A stretch of DNA of 64,000 nucleotides, from contig VGCG01000003.1 of the NCBI GenBank assembly GCA_016870175.1, positions 23,885-87,884 on the forward strand, read 5' to 3'. Positions 44,206 through 52,561 of the stretch are shown piece after piece. A program made the translations under genes and the position numbers. The notes under the pieces were generated by a model that ran no database searches, was not told where the DNA came from, and saw nothing but the letters and a program-made list of their open reading frames with translations. Every line of letters starts with the position of its first letter. Positions within the stretch are counted from its first letter, which is position 1. Source of the DNA: Alphaproteobacteria bacterium. Its GTDB lineage: Bacteria; Pseudomonadota; Alphaproteobacteria; Pelagibacterales; Pelagibacteraceae.

Positions 44206-45387
44206 ATGAAAAAACTATTTATTGCTGCATTTATATTCGTATCGACTTTTACATCGAATACACTCGCAGAAGTTAAAATGGGAATTATTTTAGGATTTAC
44301 TGGTCCAATTGAGTCCCTTACACCGGCAATGGCCGCATCTGCTGAGCTTGCTTTTAAAGAAGCCTCAGAGTCAGGTTCCTTGTTAGGTGGAGAAACTATT
44401 ACAGTAGTAAGAGCAGACTCGACTTGTGTTGATGCAGCAGCAGCAAGTTCAGCAGCTGAAGGCGTTATTTCACAAGGTGTTGCTGCAATTATGGGGGCAG
44501 ACTGTTCAGGTGTTACAGGTGCAATTGCAACAAATGTTGCTGTACCAAATGGTGTAGTAATGATCTCACCTTCTGCAACTTCACCTGGATTAACAACTCT
44601 AGATGATAAGGGTTTATTTTTTAGAACGGCTCCATCAGATGCTAGAGGTGGTCAAATTTTAGCAGATATAACTAATGACAGAAAAGTTAAAAGTGTAGCG
44701 ATTACATATACAAACAATGACTATGGAAAAGGTTTAGCTGAAGTTTATGAGGCAGCAGTGAAAGCTTATGGCATTGAAGTTACGACGGTTAGTGCACATG
44801 AAGATGGTAAAGCAGATTATGCATCTGAAGTTGCAACATTAGCTGCTGCTGGGGGTGATGCATTAGCTGTAATTGGTTACCTTGATCAAGGAGGAAAAGG
44901 AATTATTAAAGCTTCTTTAGACTCTGGTGCATTCGATAAATTTATTTTGTCTGATGGAATGATTGGCCAATCGCTTGTTGATACTTTTGGTAAAGATTTA
45001 AGTAAATCTTTTGGCTCAATGCCTGGATCAACTGGTAAAGGCGCAGGCGTATTTGCTGAAGTAGCAAAAGCAGGTGGTATCGATAGTTCTGGCCCATACA
45101 CAGGTGAGTCATATGATGCAGCGGCATTAATTGTTTTAGCAATGCAAGCAGGTGGATCAGCTGATAGAGCATCGATTGCAAAAAATATAATGAATATTGC
45201 AAACGGTTCTGGAACAAAAATTTACCCTGGTGAACTTAAAAAAGGTTTAGATTTACTAGCTCAAGGTAAAAAAATTGATTACGAAGGTGCAACAGGCGTT
45301 AAATTTACAGATGTTGGTGAGTCTGTAGGATCATTCTTGGAGCAAGAAGTAAAAGGCGGAAAATTTAAAACCAAAAAACAAAGATAA
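44206..45387 (+). CDS. Periplasmic binding protein, branched-chain amino acid (LivJ) type
   Basis: A signal peptide (FIAAFIFVSTFTSNTLA, cleavage near residue 21) precedes a type I binding protein with KMGIILGFTGPIESLTPAMA at the mature start and ITYTNNDYGKGLAEVYEAAVKA in lobe one. 393 aa. The protein is Gly/Ala-rich with a higher G+C codon use than neighbours, as expected of an abundant protein. RBS AGAGGAA precedes the ATG. It ends in a strong terminator. The matching permeases and ATPases lie convergent on the other strand. In this family ligands range from amino acids to amides, urea and aromatic acids. Confidence 0.92.
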   Translation: MKKLFIAAFIFVSTFTSNTLAEVKMGIILGFTGPIESLTPAMAASAELAFKEASESGSLLGGETITVVRADSTCVDAAAASSAAEGVISQGVAAIMGADCSGVTGAIATNVAVPNGVVMISPSATSPGLTTLDDKGLFFRTAPSDARGGQILADITNDRKVKSVAITYTNNDYGKGLAEVYEAAVKAYGIEVTTVSAHEDGKADYASEVATLAAAGGDALAVIGYLDQGGKGIIKASLDSGAFDKFILSDGMIGQSLVDTFGKDLSKSFGSMPGSTGKGAGVFAEVAKAGGIDSSGPYTGESYDAAALIVLAMQAGGSADRASIAKNIMNIANGSGTKIYPGELKKGLDLLAQGKKIDYEGATGVKFTDVGESVGSFLEQEVKGGKFKTKKQR

Positions 45388-45397
45388 TTAAACTTTT

Positions 45398-45431
45398 AAA
45401 AACCCCTAACATCTATATGTTGGGGGTTTTT
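45398..45431 (+). terminator. Strong intrinsic terminator behind the Liv-type binding protein gene
   Basis: AAAAACCCCTAACAT (45398-45412) pairs with ATGTTGGGGGTTTTT (45417-45431) as a 15-bp stem with one U-G pair, loop CTAT. The 3' arm ends in a T-run, so it terminates the plus-strand transcript; the A-run on the other arm allows action on the minus strand too, between the convergent operons. Confidence 0.92.
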
Positions 45432-45442
45432 ATACAAATTTA

Positions 45443-45471
45443 AAAATATATTCATCTGCAAGATATATTTT
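45443..45471 (-). terminator. Weak AT-only hairpin at the end of the liv operon
   Basis: AAAATATAT (45443-45451) and ATATATTTT (45463-45471) form a 9-bp stem with an 11-nt loop; read on the minus strand it is followed by a T-rich run. It lies 38 nt behind the livM stop codon. Made only of A-T pairs, it may be fortuitous. Confidence 0.25.
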
Positions 45472-45508
45472 GATTTAATAGATTTCATTAATAATTGATC
45501 TATAAATA

Positions 45509-46879
45509 TTATTTTACTTGTATTTTTTCTGGAAGTATACCTTTAGGTCTGTACCTCATGATCAATAACAGTCCAAGACCTGTTACTAAATATCTAAAAT
45601 AAGGTACACTTTCAATTAAATGAATTTTAAAGACATGGGTGTCATCCATGTTAGCAGTAAAAAGATCAATAAAAAATAATGCGATATGAGCAGACTCAAT
45701 CCACAAAAACCACACTGCAAATCCACCAAGAATAGCACCAAAATTATTTCCACTACCGCCAATAATTACCATGACCCATATAACAAATGTATATCTAAAT
45801 GGTCTATAGCCTGCTGGGGCAAACAAACCATCTTGAGTAACCAGCATCGCTCCAGCTATTCCAACAATTGCTGATCCCAAAACAAATATTAATAGATGTT
45901 GTTTTGCTATATTTTTACCCATTGCATTAGCTGCTTCTTCATTATCTCTTATGGCTCTCATCATTCTACCCCACGGAGAATAAAGTGCTTTTTGTGTTAA
46001 AATTAAAATCATAATTACTACAATTAAAAATAATCCTGAGTAACAAAGTTTAACAAACACTGAAGATCCCTCTTTTACTAATTGATTAAGAAGAATCTGT
46101 TTATCAGCTATATTTGAAATTAAATTTAATTTTCCTGAATTGAATTTTTCTACTAAACTTATAAACCATTGTGTTGCTTGAAGATCAATTTCATATGGTA
46201 CTGTTCTTTTTAGACCAATTACGTTTTTGACGCCTCTGGTTAACCAATCTTCATGTTTGATTATTGCAACAACTATCTCCGAAATAAGCAAAGTTGCTAT
46301 TGCTAAATAATCAGATCTCAAACCTAAGGCAACTTTACCAACAATAAAAGCTAAGCCACCAGCAAAAAATGCTCCTACTATCCATGAAAATATTATTGGT
46401 AAACCAAGACCACCTAGAAATCCTTTAGTTGAGGGATCAACTGACTCAATTGCATCAATGCCTGGCTCAATGGTTGTTCTAATAGTTATAACTCCTAGGA
46501 CGATAATGCTTACAATACCATAAGTTCTTAATTTAGATTTATTGAAATTTTTTATAATAAAACGAATAGTTAATATCATTAAAACAAGAAGTCCAAGAGA
46601 CACTAAAATATCTAACCCTCCCGCTCTCCAAGCTTCTTGGACTGGGTCTGCAGCAATTAAAACTGCAGCCAATCCTCCAAGAGCAGTATAACCCATTATT
46701 CCAAAGTTTATTAAACCTGCATATCCCCATTGGATATTTGCTCCCATGGTCATGACCGCAGAGATTAAACACATATTGAATATTGATAAGGCCATATTCC
46801 AGGATTGATAAATACCAATAAGAATAATCAAAACCATCATTATTGAATAAGCTATAATAACGTCTGAATATTTTTTCAT
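45509..46879 (-). CDS. livM: Branched-chain-type ABC permease LivM
   Basis: An inner-membrane permease with SDYLAIATLLISEIV, the typical LivM block, and GRMMRAIRDNEEAANAMGKN (EAA-like loop) plus AMLVTQDGLFAPAGYRPFRY. 456 aa, somewhat longer than E. coli LivM (425) owing to a ~60-residue insertion around GIDAIESVDPSTKGFLGGLG and another near TRGVKNVIGLKRTVPYE. Works with LivH, LivG, LivF and the binding protein at 44206-45387. It is last in the operon and overlaps livH by 4 nt (ATGA). Confidence 0.92.
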   Translation of the reverse strand: MKKYSDVIIAYSIMMVLIILIGIYQSWNMALSIFNMCLISAVMTMGANIQWGYAGLINFGIMGYTALGGLAAVLIAADPVQEAWRAGGLDILVSLGLLVLMILTIRFIIKNFNKSKLRTYGIVSIIVLGVITIRTTIEPGIDAIESVDPSTKGFLGGLGLPIIFSWIVGAFFAGGLAFIVGKVALGLRSDYLAIATLLISEIVVAIIKHEDWLTRGVKNVIGLKRTVPYEIDLQATQWFISLVEKFNSGKLNLISNIADKQILLNQLVKEGSSVFVKLCYSGLFLIVVIMILILTQKALYSPWGRMMRAIRDNEEAANAMGKNIAKQHLLIFVLGSAIVGIAGAMLVTQDGLFAPAGYRPFRYTFVIWVMVIIGGSGNNFGAILGGFAVWFLWIESAHIALFFIDLFTANMDDTHVFKIHLIESVPYFRYLVTGLGLLLIMRYRPKGILPEKIQVK

Positions 46880-47886
46880 AATACTCTTCCTTTAAATATT
46901 CCTGAGGGCCTATAAAGCAAAACAATAACTAATATTGAAAAAGATACTGCAAATTTATAGTCTGTTGATAATAACTGCATTAAACTTTCAGGCTCCATAC
47001 TTGTGGGTAAAATATATATAAAGAATTTTTTATATGCGTAAGTTATTAAAATTTCAGAAAAAGCAATAACATAACCTCCTAAAAAAGCGCCAAAGGGATT
47101 TCCAATTCCACCGACAATTGCAGCTGCAAATATTAAAAGCATATTGTCAAAATAAGTAAATGGTTTAAAACTTTTATCTAAACCATATAGAACCCCGCCT
47201 GTAGTTGCTAAAATTCCTGCAATTATCCAAGTAATCATGACTATTCTTTTTGGATCGATTCCAGATAATAAAGCCAGATCTTCATTATCTGAATAAGCTT
47301 TCATACTTTTTCCAGTTTTAGTTTTATTTAAAAACCAAAATAAAATTAAAACTAAAATGATAGTCAAAATAATTGTTATTACTTGAATCAATTGAATCGC
47401 TAGACCCTCATTAAAACCAGTCAGTTGTTTAAATTCTGCTGCTTTAATAACAAATTTTTTGCCATCAAAAAATGTTACGTCATCTGGACCAATTATAATT
47501 CTTACAATCGCCTGCGTAACAAACATCACACCAATACTAACCATGGCAAGTATCACAGGTGGGGTTTTTTGAAGTCTGTAATATTCAAAAACAAATTTAT
47601 CAATAAAAAACATATAGAAAATCATTGAAATAATCGCAAATGGAATAGCTAGTAATGCTGTTGGCAAAGCTCCTAATGAAATTCCCCATGATTGAAAAAG
47701 CGAAGTAAATAATACTGCAACCATTGTTCCAAAAGCCATCATGTCTCCAGTTGCAAAATTAGCAAATCTTAAAATTGCATAAATTAATGTTACAAAAATA
47801 GCACCTAATGCTAATTGAGATCCATAGGTTAAACCTGGAATAACTATATAATTTAACAACAATATTATAGCATTTATGTAATCCAT
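46876..47886 (-). CDS. livH: Branched-chain-type ABC permease LivH
   Basis: The permease partner of LivM: GSQLALGAIFVTLIYAILRF at the start, SYKFANFATGDM-like RFANFATGDMMAFGTM, KAYSDNEDLALLSGIDPKRI as the ATPase contact loop and VGGIGNPFGAFLGGYVIAF near the end. 336 aa with an extra ~35-residue loop (IIGPDDVTFFDGKKFVIKAA) compared with E. coli (308). Its start is one base behind the livF stop, and its end overlaps livM. Confidence 0.92.
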   Translation of the reverse strand: MDYINAIILLLNYIVIPGLTYGSQLALGAIFVTLIYAILRFANFATGDMMAFGTMVAVLFTSLFQSWGISLGALPTALLAIPFAIISMIFYMFFIDKFVFEYYRLQKTPPVILAMVSIGVMFVTQAIVRIIIGPDDVTFFDGKKFVIKAAEFKQLTGFNEGLAIQLIQVITIILTIILVLILFWFLNKTKTGKSMKAYSDNEDLALLSGIDPKRIVMITWIIAGILATTGGVLYGLDKSFKPFTYFDNMLLIFAAAIVGGIGNPFGAFLGGYVIAFSEILITYAYKKFFIYILPTSMEPESLMQLLSTDYKFAVSFSILVIVLLYRPSGIFKGRVL

Positions 47887-47887
47887 A

Positions 47888-48595
47888 TTATCCGCCTAAA
47901 AAAGAACTTCTTACTCTTGGGTCATTTAATAATTCTTGACCAGTACCTGAATAACGATTTTTTCCAGTTACTAAAACATATCCTCGATCAGAAATTGTTA
48001 AAGCTTGTTTTGCATTTTGCTCTACCATTAAAATAGCAACATTATTTTTTTTTATTTTTAAAATATGATCGAATAATTCGTCCATCACAATTGGTGAAAC
48101 TCCTGCTGTTGGCTCATCTAACATCAATACAGTAGGTTTAATAATTAATGCACGGCCTAACGCTACTTGTTGTCTTTGCCCACCCGATAATTCGCCGACT
48201 AATTGATTTTTTTTTTCTCTTAAAACAGGAAATAATGAAAAAATTTCCTCAATTAAATTTTTTGCATCATTTTTTATCAAGAAAGCACCCATTTCAAGAT
48301 TTTCCTCAACTGTCATACCTGAAAATACATTTTTATTTTGTGGAACAAACGAAATTCCTTCTCTTACTCTTTCTTGTGGAGATAGTTTTGAGATATCTTT
48401 TCCATCAATTTTAATTACTCCTGATTTTAAACTTAATAAACCCAACATTGCTTTCATTACTGTAGATTTTCCAGCACCGTTTGGTCCAAGAATTGAGACG
48501 ATCTCCCCTTTATTCACACTAACTGAACAGGAATTAATAATATCAGGCCCGTTTCCATAACCACCTGTCATTTCAATTCCTTCAAAAAAAGCCAT
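47888..48595 (-). CDS. livF: Branched-chain-type ABC ATPase LivF
   Basis: Walker A GPNGAGKST, signature LSGGQRQQ, Walker B VLMLDEPTAGVSP and the H-loop in MVEQNAKQAL are present. I use ATG 48595 (MAFFEGIEM), giving 235 aa as usual for LivF; the frame is open for 14 more codons upstream, but those lie inside livG. The start shares one base with the livG stop (TAATG), a clear case of coupled translation. Confidence 0.92.
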   Translation of the reverse strand: MAFFEGIEMTGGYGNGPDIINSCSVSVNKGEIVSILGPNGAGKSTVMKAMLGLLSLKSGVIKIDGKDISKLSPQERVREGISFVPQNKNVFSGMTVEENLEMGAFLIKNDAKNLIEEIFSLFPVLREKKNQLVGELSGGQRQQVALGRALIIKPTVLMLDEPTAGVSPIVMDELFDHILKIKKNNVAILMVEQNAKQALTISDRGYVLVTGKNRYSGTGQELLNDPRVRSSFLGG

Positions 48596-49383
48596 TATTT
48601 TATGTCCTGCATTTTTGAACCACGTCCAAGATAACATTCTATTACTTTTTCATTTTGTTTTACATTATCTGCAGAACCCTCAAACAAAACTGAACCCTCT
48701 GCCATAACAATTACCGGATCACACAAACTGCTAATAAAATCCATGTCATGTTCAATCATACAAAAAGTGTAGCCTTTTTCTTTATTTAACTTTTTAATTG
48801 CAATGCCTAAATCTTTAAGCAAAGTTCTGTTTACACCAGCTCCAACTTCATCTAATAAAACTAATTTTGCATCTACCATCATTGTTCTTCCAAGTTCCAA
48901 TAATTTTTTTTGACCACCAGATAAATTGCCTGCAAGCTCATTTGATAGATGAGTAAGATTTAAAAATTCAATAACTTCTCTAGCTTTACTCTCTATTAAA
49001 ATCTCCTCCTCTACAACTTGTTTGGATTTGAACAAAACTTTCATTAATTTTTCTCCAGACTGATTACCTGGGACTACCATTAAATTTTCTAAGACTGTTA
49101 AGTTCGAAAATTCATGTGCAATTTGAAAAGTTCTAAGTAAACCTTTTGAAAACAATTCATATGAGGGAATATCGGTAATATCTTCTGCATCAAAAACTAC
49201 TGTTCCACTTGATGATTTAAGATTTCCTGCAATCAAATTAAATAAAGTTGTCTTGCCTGAGCCGTTGGGACCAATAATGCCAGTTATAGATCCTTTTTTA
49301 ACATTTAATGAACAATTTGAAACTGCAGCAAGTCCACCAAAAAATTTACTGAGGTTTTTAATTTCTAAAATATTTTGTGACAC
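48595..49383 (-). CDS. livG: Branched-chain-type ABC ATPase LivG
   Basis: Walker A GPNGSGKTT, signature LSGGQKKL, Walker B LVLLDEVGAGVN and H-loop IEHDMDF. 262 aa, typical of LivG. Note Glu-Val instead of the usual Glu-Pro after the catalytic Glu of Walker B (LLDEVGAG). It is followed by livF with a one-base overlap and preceded by the ProC-like gene with a 3-nt gap, which joins transport to the metabolic genes upstream. Confidence 0.92.
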   Translation of the reverse strand: MSQNILEIKNLSKFFGGLAAVSNCSLNVKKGSITGIIGPNGSGKTTLFNLIAGNLKSSSGTVVFDAEDITDIPSYELFSKGLLRTFQIAHEFSNLTVLENLMVVPGNQSGEKLMKVLFKSKQVVEEEILIESKAREVIEFLNLTHLSNELAGNLSGGQKKLLELGRTMMVDAKLVLLDEVGAGVNRTLLKDLGIAIKKLNKEKGYTFCMIEHDMDFISSLCDPVIVMAEGSVLFEGSADNVKQNEKVIECYLGRGSKMQDIK

Positions 49384-49386
49384 TTT

Positions 49387-50154
49387 TTATCGGCTTAATC
49401 TTTTGTGAATACTATTTAGTGTTTTCTCCAAGGATTTGTAAAACCCTGCTCTAGACAATTCTCTCACACCCTGTTCATTTAAGCCTTTTGGTGTTTGTGA
49501 GTCTTTAACTAAAGATTTTAAATCTTTATGTGAGTTCATAAAAGCATCCTCTGATAAAGCTAGAAATAAAGAGGTTATATATCTTTGAGCAATTTTTCTT
49601 TTAATACCTCTTTTTACTAACCAATCTGTCATCACTCTTAAAATTTCATAAAAAGGAGCCATCATTCCTGAAGTAGACCAAAAATTAATTGAAGATTTTT
49701 CATTATATACTTCAATCGTTGTTCCAATTTTATCAAAAAAAGATCTAACAGTTTTATTGGCTGGGCAAATAGGCACTGGTCCTTTTTTTAAAGATATTGG
49801 AGGCAATGGTATTGCTCTAACTATTTTTGCCTTTACTTTAATGATTTCTTTCAACTGTAATAATGTTATTGAAGATATAAAACTTATGATGGTTTGGTTG
49901 GGTTTAAAGTGTAAATCTTTTAAAATCTTATTTCCGACGTTTGGCGTAACTGACAAAAATATCCATTGGCATTTGTCGATGATTTCTTGATTATTTTTCG
50001 AAATTTCTATTTTTTTAAATTTTTTTTTTAAATTTCTTGCAATATTTTTATTTCGTGAAGAAATTATAATTTTATTATATAATATTTTTGAATTACAAAT
50101 TCCTTTAATTACTGAGGAAGCAATTTTACCTGTACCTATAAAACCTAAATTCAT
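49387..50154 (-). CDS. Pyrroline-5-carboxylate reductase-like (ProC family) oxidoreductase
   Basis: Starts with the NAD(P)-binding GFIGTGKIASSVIKGI and shows the ProC order of IFLSVTPN, ISSITLLQLKEII, VRAIPLPPI; the C-terminal dimer domain has MMAPFYEILRVM and SQTPKGLNEQGVREL, where true ProC has a T-S-P-G-G-T-T block. So the substrate site is altered. 255 aa. It could reduce another cyclic imine, for example a piperideine- or pyrroline-type compound. Same strand and 3 nt before livG, 23 nt behind glaH. Its role in the operon is unknown. Confidence 0.75.
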   Translation of the reverse strand: MNLGFIGTGKIASSVIKGICNSKILYNKIIISSRNKNIARNLKKKFKKIEISKNNQEIIDKCQWIFLSVTPNVGNKILKDLHFKPNQTIISFISSITLLQLKEIIKVKAKIVRAIPLPPISLKKGPVPICPANKTVRSFFDKIGTTIEVYNEKSSINFWSTSGMMAPFYEILRVMTDWLVKRGIKRKIAQRYITSLFLALSEDAFMNSHKDLKSLVKDSQTPKGLNEQGVRELSRAGFYKSLEKTLNSIHKRLSR

Positions 50155-50177
50155 AATTATGATTACTTTATAATCAA

Positions 50178-51089
50178 TTAATTAATAAAAAAAGAACCTC
50201 TGATTCTAAGAAGTTCTCTACTTAATTCTTTGTTTTCTTTGAAAGGTTTTCTACCATGAAGCCAAAAATAATTATTAGCTACCATTATAAATCCTACTGG
50301 TAGCTTTGTTATTATCTTGTTAAAACTCTCTTCTAGACAATCTGAAAGTCTTTGCAAAAAAATTCCTTGTTTCATGTTCTTAGGTTCAGGAAACTGATCT
50401 ATATAAGATATTTGAGGTCTACCCTGTTTATCTAAAAAAAAAATTGGATGTTCTACTTTATATTCAATATTTTTACTTTTTGGAGAACCCCAGATAAAAT
50501 TTTCCCTACCGACAGGATCTTTAAAAAGACTTTCACAATGTTCCCAATCATCTAAATGCAACATAGCAGTCTCTCCCCCCTCAGCATTTTTTTCCTCTAA
50601 TTTTGCCATCAACAGCCAGTCTGTAATTTCATTGACATAAGTGCCGTCTGTGTGAAGATCCATATTTTTATAAGCTTTTCTTAAATATGAGTCACTTGTA
50701 TCTTCATGTTTAACATGAAATCTCGCATAATACTTTCCTGCCATTGCGTCGTGATTCGGATTTCCAATTAAATGCGCTACAGCTGTCGAAAGTTTAACTA
50801 AAAATTGATCATTAATTTTGGAGTTGATATTTTTTGGACCTAAAACAAAACAACCGGTGGCCCTATCTTTTACAATAGAATTCATTACTAAGCTAAGTTT
50901 ATTATTTGTTAAATCGTCTAAACTTTTTGCAATAGTAAATCTGGTAAAAGGTTTAAGCTCTAGTGCGGTTAAATCAAACTTGTTAAATGGAAAAATTAAT
51001 TTTTCTAAAATTTCGTCTTTTATATTAATTTGAATAATTCTATTTGATTTTTCGTGACTATAAATTTCAAAACCATCTATTTTTTGCAT
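50178..51089 (-). CDS. glaH: Glutarate 2-hydroxylase GlaH (CsiD family)
   Basis: This 2-oxoglutarate/Fe(II) dioxygenase hydroxylates glutarate to L-2-hydroxyglutarate. It matches E. coli CsiD along its length: LEYKSFLRF-like LELKPFTRF, KLSTAVAHLIGNPNHDAM, GKYYARFHVKHEDTSDSYLR, MDLHTDGTYV with iron ligands H146 and D148, LHLDDWEH, RPQISYIDQF, and H278 in NYFWLHGRKPF. 303 aa. In E. coli it sits with lhgO, gabD and gabT; here it lies behind azlD and before a ProC-like gene and liv genes. No lhgO is in the window. Confidence 0.93.
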   Translation of the reverse strand: MQKIDGFEIYSHEKSNRIIQINIKDEILEKLIFPFNKFDLTALELKPFTRFTIAKSLDDLTNNKLSLVMNSIVKDRATGCFVLGPKNINSKINDQFLVKLSTAVAHLIGNPNHDAMAGKYYARFHVKHEDTSDSYLRKAYKNMDLHTDGTYVNEITDWLLMAKLEEKNAEGGETAMLHLDDWEHCESLFKDPVGRENFIWGSPKSKNIEYKVEHPIFFLDKQGRPQISYIDQFPEPKNMKQGIFLQRLSDCLEESFNKIITKLPVGFIMVANNYFWLHGRKPFKENKELSRELLRIRGSFFIN

Positions 51090-51097
51090 GTTAGATA

Positions 51098-51421
51098 CTA
51101 TAAATAATTATTTATTATTGCCATTAAAATCGCAGAAAAAATTGTTGGAAATACATAATTTTTTTTAGAAAATAAAAAAACTATTATTGAAAATATAACC
51201 ACAAAAATTCTACTTAGATAACTTGCATCAGTCAGTGCTCCTACTGGAAATATTATCGTTCTTGTAATTAAAGCTGCTAAGGTTGCATAGGCTAAACAAT
51301 TAAACCATTTGAATAATTTTGAGTCTTCCCTAATCCTTTGAGAACTAACAACACCTAAAAATCTAGGCAAAAAAGTTGCAAGTGAAGTTACTAAAATTGC
51401 ATAAAAAATACTATTTAACAT
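51098..51421 (-). CDS. azlD: AzlD-family small membrane protein
   Basis: 107 aa with three to four helices; SLATFLPRFLGVV, FNCLAYATLAALITRTIIFP and SRIFVVIFSIIVFLFSKK fit AzlD, the small partner of AzlC in branched-chain amino acid export. It overlaps azlC by 11 nt and precedes glaH by 8 nt. In this setting it may export a by-product of the catabolic locus. Confidence 0.85.
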   Translation of the reverse strand: MLNSIFYAILVTSLATFLPRFLGVVSSQRIREDSKLFKWFNCLAYATLAALITRTIIFPVGALTDASYLSRIFVVIFSIIVFLFSKKNYVFPTIFSAILMAIINNYL

Positions 51422-52115
51422 TTAATTCTCCTATGAAATAAGCAATTGAGCCACCCACCACTCCTCCTAACAAAATCGACCATTCTGGAGAAAAAAAATA
51501 AAATACAGGACCTAAAAAAAGACCTAAAAATATTGACATGATAATCTGAGAAGTTTTAGACGCTTCTATCATCATGCACAAAAAATATATGGGATTTATA
51601 ATTGCTAATCCAATCAGTATATCCTTATTTAAATAATCACATAAAAGAAACCCAATTAAGGTTCCAATTACCGCTACAGTCCATGTAGCGCTACCTATAC
51701 CAATCCAAGAATCAATTCGGTACTTTTTTGGAATATTCTCATAATTATTTTTCATTATGAGCCAAGCTGATACAGCAATAAAATGGCAGGAAAGATAGTA
51801 CTTCCATTTAGGTTGACTTTTGTACATCATTAATGGAAATAATGATACTGCCATTGGATAAAGTCGTGCATTAACAAAAAAAACTGCTAAAAAAATATTT
51901 AATAAAGACGCTCCTATTAATAAAGACTCTGCCATAACTAACGATCCTGGCAATGCATAAGTTAACATCGTAGAAAAAATACTCTCTTGAATATTAAAAC
52001 CTAAATTTTTCAGAAGAGCTCCAATTGCAATAAAACACGCTCCAAGGGCTATTGCGGGGCTATCAGCTTTTAAGATGGATTTATATCCACCAAAAAAATA
52101 TTTTTTATTAATCAT
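51411..52115 (-). CDS. azlC: AzlC-family permease
   Basis: Recognised by ALGACFIAIGALLKNLGFNI near the N-terminus, QESIFSTMLTYALPGSLVMAESLL (read in pieces) and ARLYPMAVSLFPLM; about eight helices over 234 aa. AzlCD exports branched-chain amino acids in other bacteria. It is the first gene of the azlC-azlD-glaH-proC-like-livGFHM run of eight genes on the minus strand, and the region 52116-52261 to its right contains a strong hairpin. Confidence 0.87.
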   Translation of the reverse strand: MINKKYFFGGYKSILKADSPAIALGACFIAIGALLKNLGFNIQESIFSTMLTYALPGSLVMAESLLIGASLLNIFLAVFFVNARLYPMAVSLFPLMMYKSQPKWKYYLSCHFIAVSAWLIMKNNYENIPKKYRIDSWIGIGSATWTVAVIGTLIGFLLCDYLNKDILIGLAIINPIYFLCMMIEASKTSQIIMSIFLGLFLGPVFYFFSPEWSILLGGVVGGSIAYFIGELNVK

Positions 52116-52153
52116 TAAACAAAAAGATATAGACCGCTTAGTTTAAGAATCAA

Positions 52154-52198
52154 GATAGTCCTTAGAACCGGAGCTAAAGATGGTTAGAAAGGACTATC
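52154..52198. ncRNA. Candidate structured RNA between azlC and the DUF2805 gene
   Basis: GATAGTCCTT (52154-52163) and AAGGACTATC (52189-52198) form a perfect 10-bp stem. Inside, AACC (52166-52169) pairs with GGTT (52182-52185), separated from the outer stem by a small purine internal loop (AG opposite AGA on the plus strand) and closing a 12-nt loop. No T-run follows on either side. On the plus strand it ends 63 nt before DUF2805; on the minus strand it lies 38 nt before azlC. The loop's AGCT could pair with the AGCT at 52202-52205. The orientation is not settled. Confidence 0.5.
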
Positions 52199-52261
52199 AA
52201 AAGCTATTATATCAATTCTTAAAAAAAAATGCATTAATGTTTTTTTAAATTTGAATAAATA

Positions 52262-52558
52262 ATGAAAAAAAAAGGTCACACCCCTATTACTAGGGTAAAA
52301 AATCCTGAACCCCAAGTAAATGATCCTGACTGGATAATTTGGGCGGCGTGGGCGGATCGTATCACTTTCGAAGAAATTGAGAAAAAAACTGGAAAGAATG
52401 AGTCTGAAGTAATAAAGATTATGCGAAGATCATTAAAACCCTCTTCATTTAAGTTATGGAGAAAAAGAGTTCATGAAAAAAGTATTAAACATAGAAAAAA
52501 ATTTGAATATTCTAGAAAAGAAATTACTAGCAAAATCAGAAAGAATGATTACTTATAA
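52262..52558 (+). CDS. DUF2805/TIGR03643 family protein
   Basis: 98 aa with the family core DPDWIIWAAWADRITFEEIE, SEVIKIMRRSLKPSSF and KLWRKRVHEKSIKHRKKFE. The N-terminal half looks like a helix-turn-helix with Trp-rich helix; the C-terminal half is strongly basic, so nucleic acid binding is possible. The function is not known. It is 3 nt before the glutaredoxin gene on the same strand, so cotranscribed. Start ATG 52262, in front of an A-rich leader without clear Shine-Dalgarno. Confidence 0.85.
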   Translation: MKKKGHTPITRVKNPEPQVNDPDWIIWAAWADRITFEEIEKKTGKNESEVIKIMRRSLKPSSFKLWRKRVHEKSIKHRKKFEYSRKEITSKIRKNDYL

Positions 52559-52561
52559 TTT

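Noticed and set aside
46539..46925. 128-codon ORF across the livM/livH junction
   Set aside because: Out of frame with two clearly conserved permeases and full of Tyr/Cys/Trp, typical of a shadow frame.
48596..48637. Upstream start of livF adding 14 residues
   Set aside because: It would lie in livG; the ATG at 48595 overlaps the livG stop by one base and gives the normal protein length.
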